Source: JAKAGE01 sp964416665 (lineage in GTDB: Bacteria > Patescibacteriota > Minisyncoccia > UBA6257 > 2-01-FULL-56-20). Taken from it: DNA of 13,630 nt. Location: positions 1 through 13,630 of the forward strand of contig CAYQFA010000025.1 of the NCBI GenBank assembly GCA_964416665.1, read 5' to 3'. The notes beneath the pieces were generated by a model that searched no databases, was not told the origin of the DNA, and saw only the letters and a list, made by a program, of their open reading frames with translations. The translations under genes and the position numbers were made by a program. Positions within the stretch are counted from its first letter, which is position 1; each line of letters begins with the position of its first letter. Shown piece after piece: positions 12,898-13,630 of this stretch.

Positions 12898-12966
12898 TGG
12901 AGGTACGGGGAGTCGGACCCCGCGGATCCCGATTATCAGGTCGGGCCCGGCAACCATGCTGCCCCC
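12898..12966 (-). tRNA. tRNA-like element, Ile (GAU)-type anticodon, irregular cloverleaf
   Basis: On the minus strand: acceptor GGGGGCA pairs with TACCTCC (one wobble, one C-A mismatch) and an A at the discriminator place. Anticodon arm CCCGA / TCGGG encloses CCTGATAA, i.e. the usual Ile loop CTGATAA (GAU) plus one extra C. T-arm is CGGGG-TCCGACT-CCCCG. These are clear tRNA marks, but the loop has eight bases, the T-loop has C where T55 is expected, and only about 69 nt separate the ends, so the D-arm (near GCATGGTTGC) is hard to fit. GCGGT just upstream pairs with ACCGC downstream, extending the acceptor helix. CCA is not encoded. A TACAAT (12984-12979) gives a start near 12972. Real but unusual, or a decaying copy. 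Confidence 0.5.
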
Positions 12967-13018
12967 ACCGCGCAGAGCATTGTATCAATACTTTGATTAA
13001 ATATTCATTAAAAGCAAT

Positions 13019-13046
13019 TTGACTTAAATATTCAGTGGGCTACAAT
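13019..13046 (+). promoter_or_regulatory. Sigma70-type promoter of the short RNA
   Basis: TTGACT (13019-13024), 16-bp spacer, TACAAT (13041-13046). The predicted start is near 13053, which is the first base of the 15-base word shared with the tRNA-like element. Confidence 0.7.
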
Positions 13047-13052
13047 AATTTT

Positions 13053-13118
13053 ATTATCAGGTCGGGCTGGCGCGTGTTCGAATCCCACAAAAAAGACCCA
13101 GCGATGGGTCTTTTTTTG
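13053..13118 (+). ncRNA. Predicted 60-70-nt RNA with tRNA T-loop-like segment
   Basis: This is a unit made of promoter (13019-13046), about 36 nt of body and a strong terminator (13089-13116), with no open frame of note. The body starts with attatcaggtcgggc, identical to 12932-12946 in the tRNA-like element, and continues to gtgttcgaatcccac, which contains the canonical TTCGAAT T-loop. The flanking arms (GCGTG/CCCAC) pair at only three of five positions, so it is not an intact T-arm, and no acceptor stem follows. It may be the relic of a tRNA gene that kept its promoter and terminator, or a small RNA derived from one. Confidence 0.45.
13089..13118 (+). terminator. Intrinsic terminator of the short RNA
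   Basis: 12-bp perfect stem aaaaaagaccca (13089-13100) with tgggtctttttt (13105-13116), GCGA (GNRA-type) tetraloop, then a run of T. It ends about 55 bp before the ASCH gene, so that gene needs its own promoter or read-through. Confidence 0.88.
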
Positions 13119-13172
13119 TTTTATAACGGGCGGTGTGTTTTAATAGAGATGTTCCATTCGTTCTTAACTGAC

Positions 13173-13502
13173 ATGAAAACTCTTAAATTCCGTCCCGAGC
13201 TCGCCCAGCTTATTCTTGATGATAAGAAGACCACGACGTGGCGGCTGTTCGACGACAAAGATCTGCAGACGGGGGACGTTGTTGAGTTGGTGAACAAAGC
13301 GACGCTCCAGCCGTTCGGTCGCGCGACCATTACGGAGGTTGTCCTGAAGCCTATCAAAGATTTGGACGACGCCGATTGGGAAGGCCACGAGCGGTTCGCC
13401 AACGAGGAGGCAATGTATGCGGCGTACCGCGAATATTATCCCGGGCACGAGGTTGGTCCGGATACGCCGGTGAAAATTTTGCACATGACCATTTTGAAAT
13501 AA
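13173..13502 (+). CDS. ASCH-domain protein
   Basis: 109 residues of the PUA-like ASCH fold, which binds RNA or modified nucleosides. MKTLKFRPELAQLILDDKKTTTWRLF (1-26) holds the conserved K-x-T-x-R of the binding cleft. TGDVVEL (33-39) is the family GD turn, followed by GRATITEV and, near the C-terminus, a short EYYPGHEVGPDTPVKILHM. Known relatives include amidohydrolases acting on N4-acetylcytidine and putative RNA-binding regulators. Start: ATG 13173 begins exactly at the domain; ATG 13149 would add eight residues and sits after a weak AGAG. Longer readings upstream pass through the short-RNA terminator and are wrong. The NUDIX gene follows after 2 bp. Confidence 0.82.
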   Translation: MKTLKFRPELAQLILDDKKTTTWRLFDDKDLQTGDVVELVNKATLQPFGRATITEVVLKPIKDLDDADWEGHERFANEEAMYAAYREYYPGHEVGPDTPVKILHMTILK

Positions 13503-13504
13503 TC

Positions 13505-13630
13505 ATGACCGAGCGTTTTAAACCATTTGCGGCAGTGTATCTCTTTTTCGTCAGTGACGGGATGATTTTGTTATCTCGCCGTGCGAACACAGGGCATCAG
13601 GACGGGAATTACAGCCTGGTAGCCGGGCAC
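13505..13630 (+). CDS. NUDIX hydrolase, N-terminal part (runs off the window)
   Basis: The ATG is 2 bp after the ASCH stop. The 42 visible residues MTERFKPFAAVYLFFV..DGMILLSRRANTGHQDGNYSLVAGH are a typical NUDIX first half: a beta strand, the LLSRR substrate-side motif and GNYSLVAGH leading into the Nudix box, whose first Gly is the last but one visible residue. The catalytic REUXEE lies beyond the window. The family hydrolyses nucleoside diphosphates linked to other groups, often as a house-cleaning enzyme. Coupling to an RNA/nucleoside-binding ASCH gene suggests nucleotide metabolism (inference). Confidence 0.85.
   Translation, partial: MTERFKPFAAVYLFFVSDGMILLSRRANTGHQDGNYSLVAGH

Noticed and set aside
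13035..13172. N-terminal extension of the ASCH gene
   Set aside because: It passes through the short-RNA promoter, body and terminator; the domain begins at 13173.

Overview
The window looks like chromosome from a bacterium of the Candidate Phyla Radiation (Patescibacteria, most likely the Parcubacteria side). This is an inference from gene content. The genes are short, compact and mostly single-domain, with many small membrane proteins, a DUF5652-type protein, a short VIT-type transporter, a sphingomyelin-synthase-like PAP2 protein and several lineage-restricted hypotheticals. No rRNA or single-copy marker gene is present to settle it.

Layout. Positions 1-135 hold the tail of one gene and the first 16 codons of a Rossmann-fold gene that is cut short next to an IS256-family insertion sequence (about 171-1361, transposase on the minus strand, 28-bp imperfect terminal inverted repeats). 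A gene-poor, AT-richer stretch (1357-1798) contains a palindrome and a decayed minus-strand coding fragment. Next is a two-gene unit (1799-4280): a CooC/MinD-type P-loop ATPase overlapping a cysteine-synthase-like PLP enzyme fused to a rhodanese domain. After a HAD-like protein (minus) and a YdeI-type small protein come an unrecognised four-helix membrane protein (5331-6557) ending in a clear terminator, a diguanylate cyclase (minus), and a 148-residue orphan driven by a full-consensus sigma70-type promoter.

Positions 8110-12881 are rich in membrane and envelope genes: a two-helix peptide (minus), a tight DedA / DUF5652 / VIT run, two alpha/beta hydrolases (minus, convergent with VIT), a DUF167 protein, a PAP2/sphingomyelin-synthase-like enzyme and a GNAT acetyltransferase. 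Positions 12895-13118 hold a tRNA-like element with an Ile (GAU)-type anticodon on the minus strand. A separate short plus-strand RNA unit follows, with its own promoter and terminator, and shares a 15-base word with the tRNA-like element. The window ends with an ASCH-domain gene and the start of a NUDIX hydrolase gene.

How the genes may work together. Three points stand out. The ATPase / PLP-rhodanese pair could form a sulfur-transfer module. The DedA, VIT and PAP2 proteins suggest lipid and metal handling in the envelope. At least five start codons lie 6-10 nt after a -10-like hexamer, which suggests leaderless mRNAs, while other genes here have normal Shine-Dalgarno sites. All functional statements come from motif recognition without database searches.
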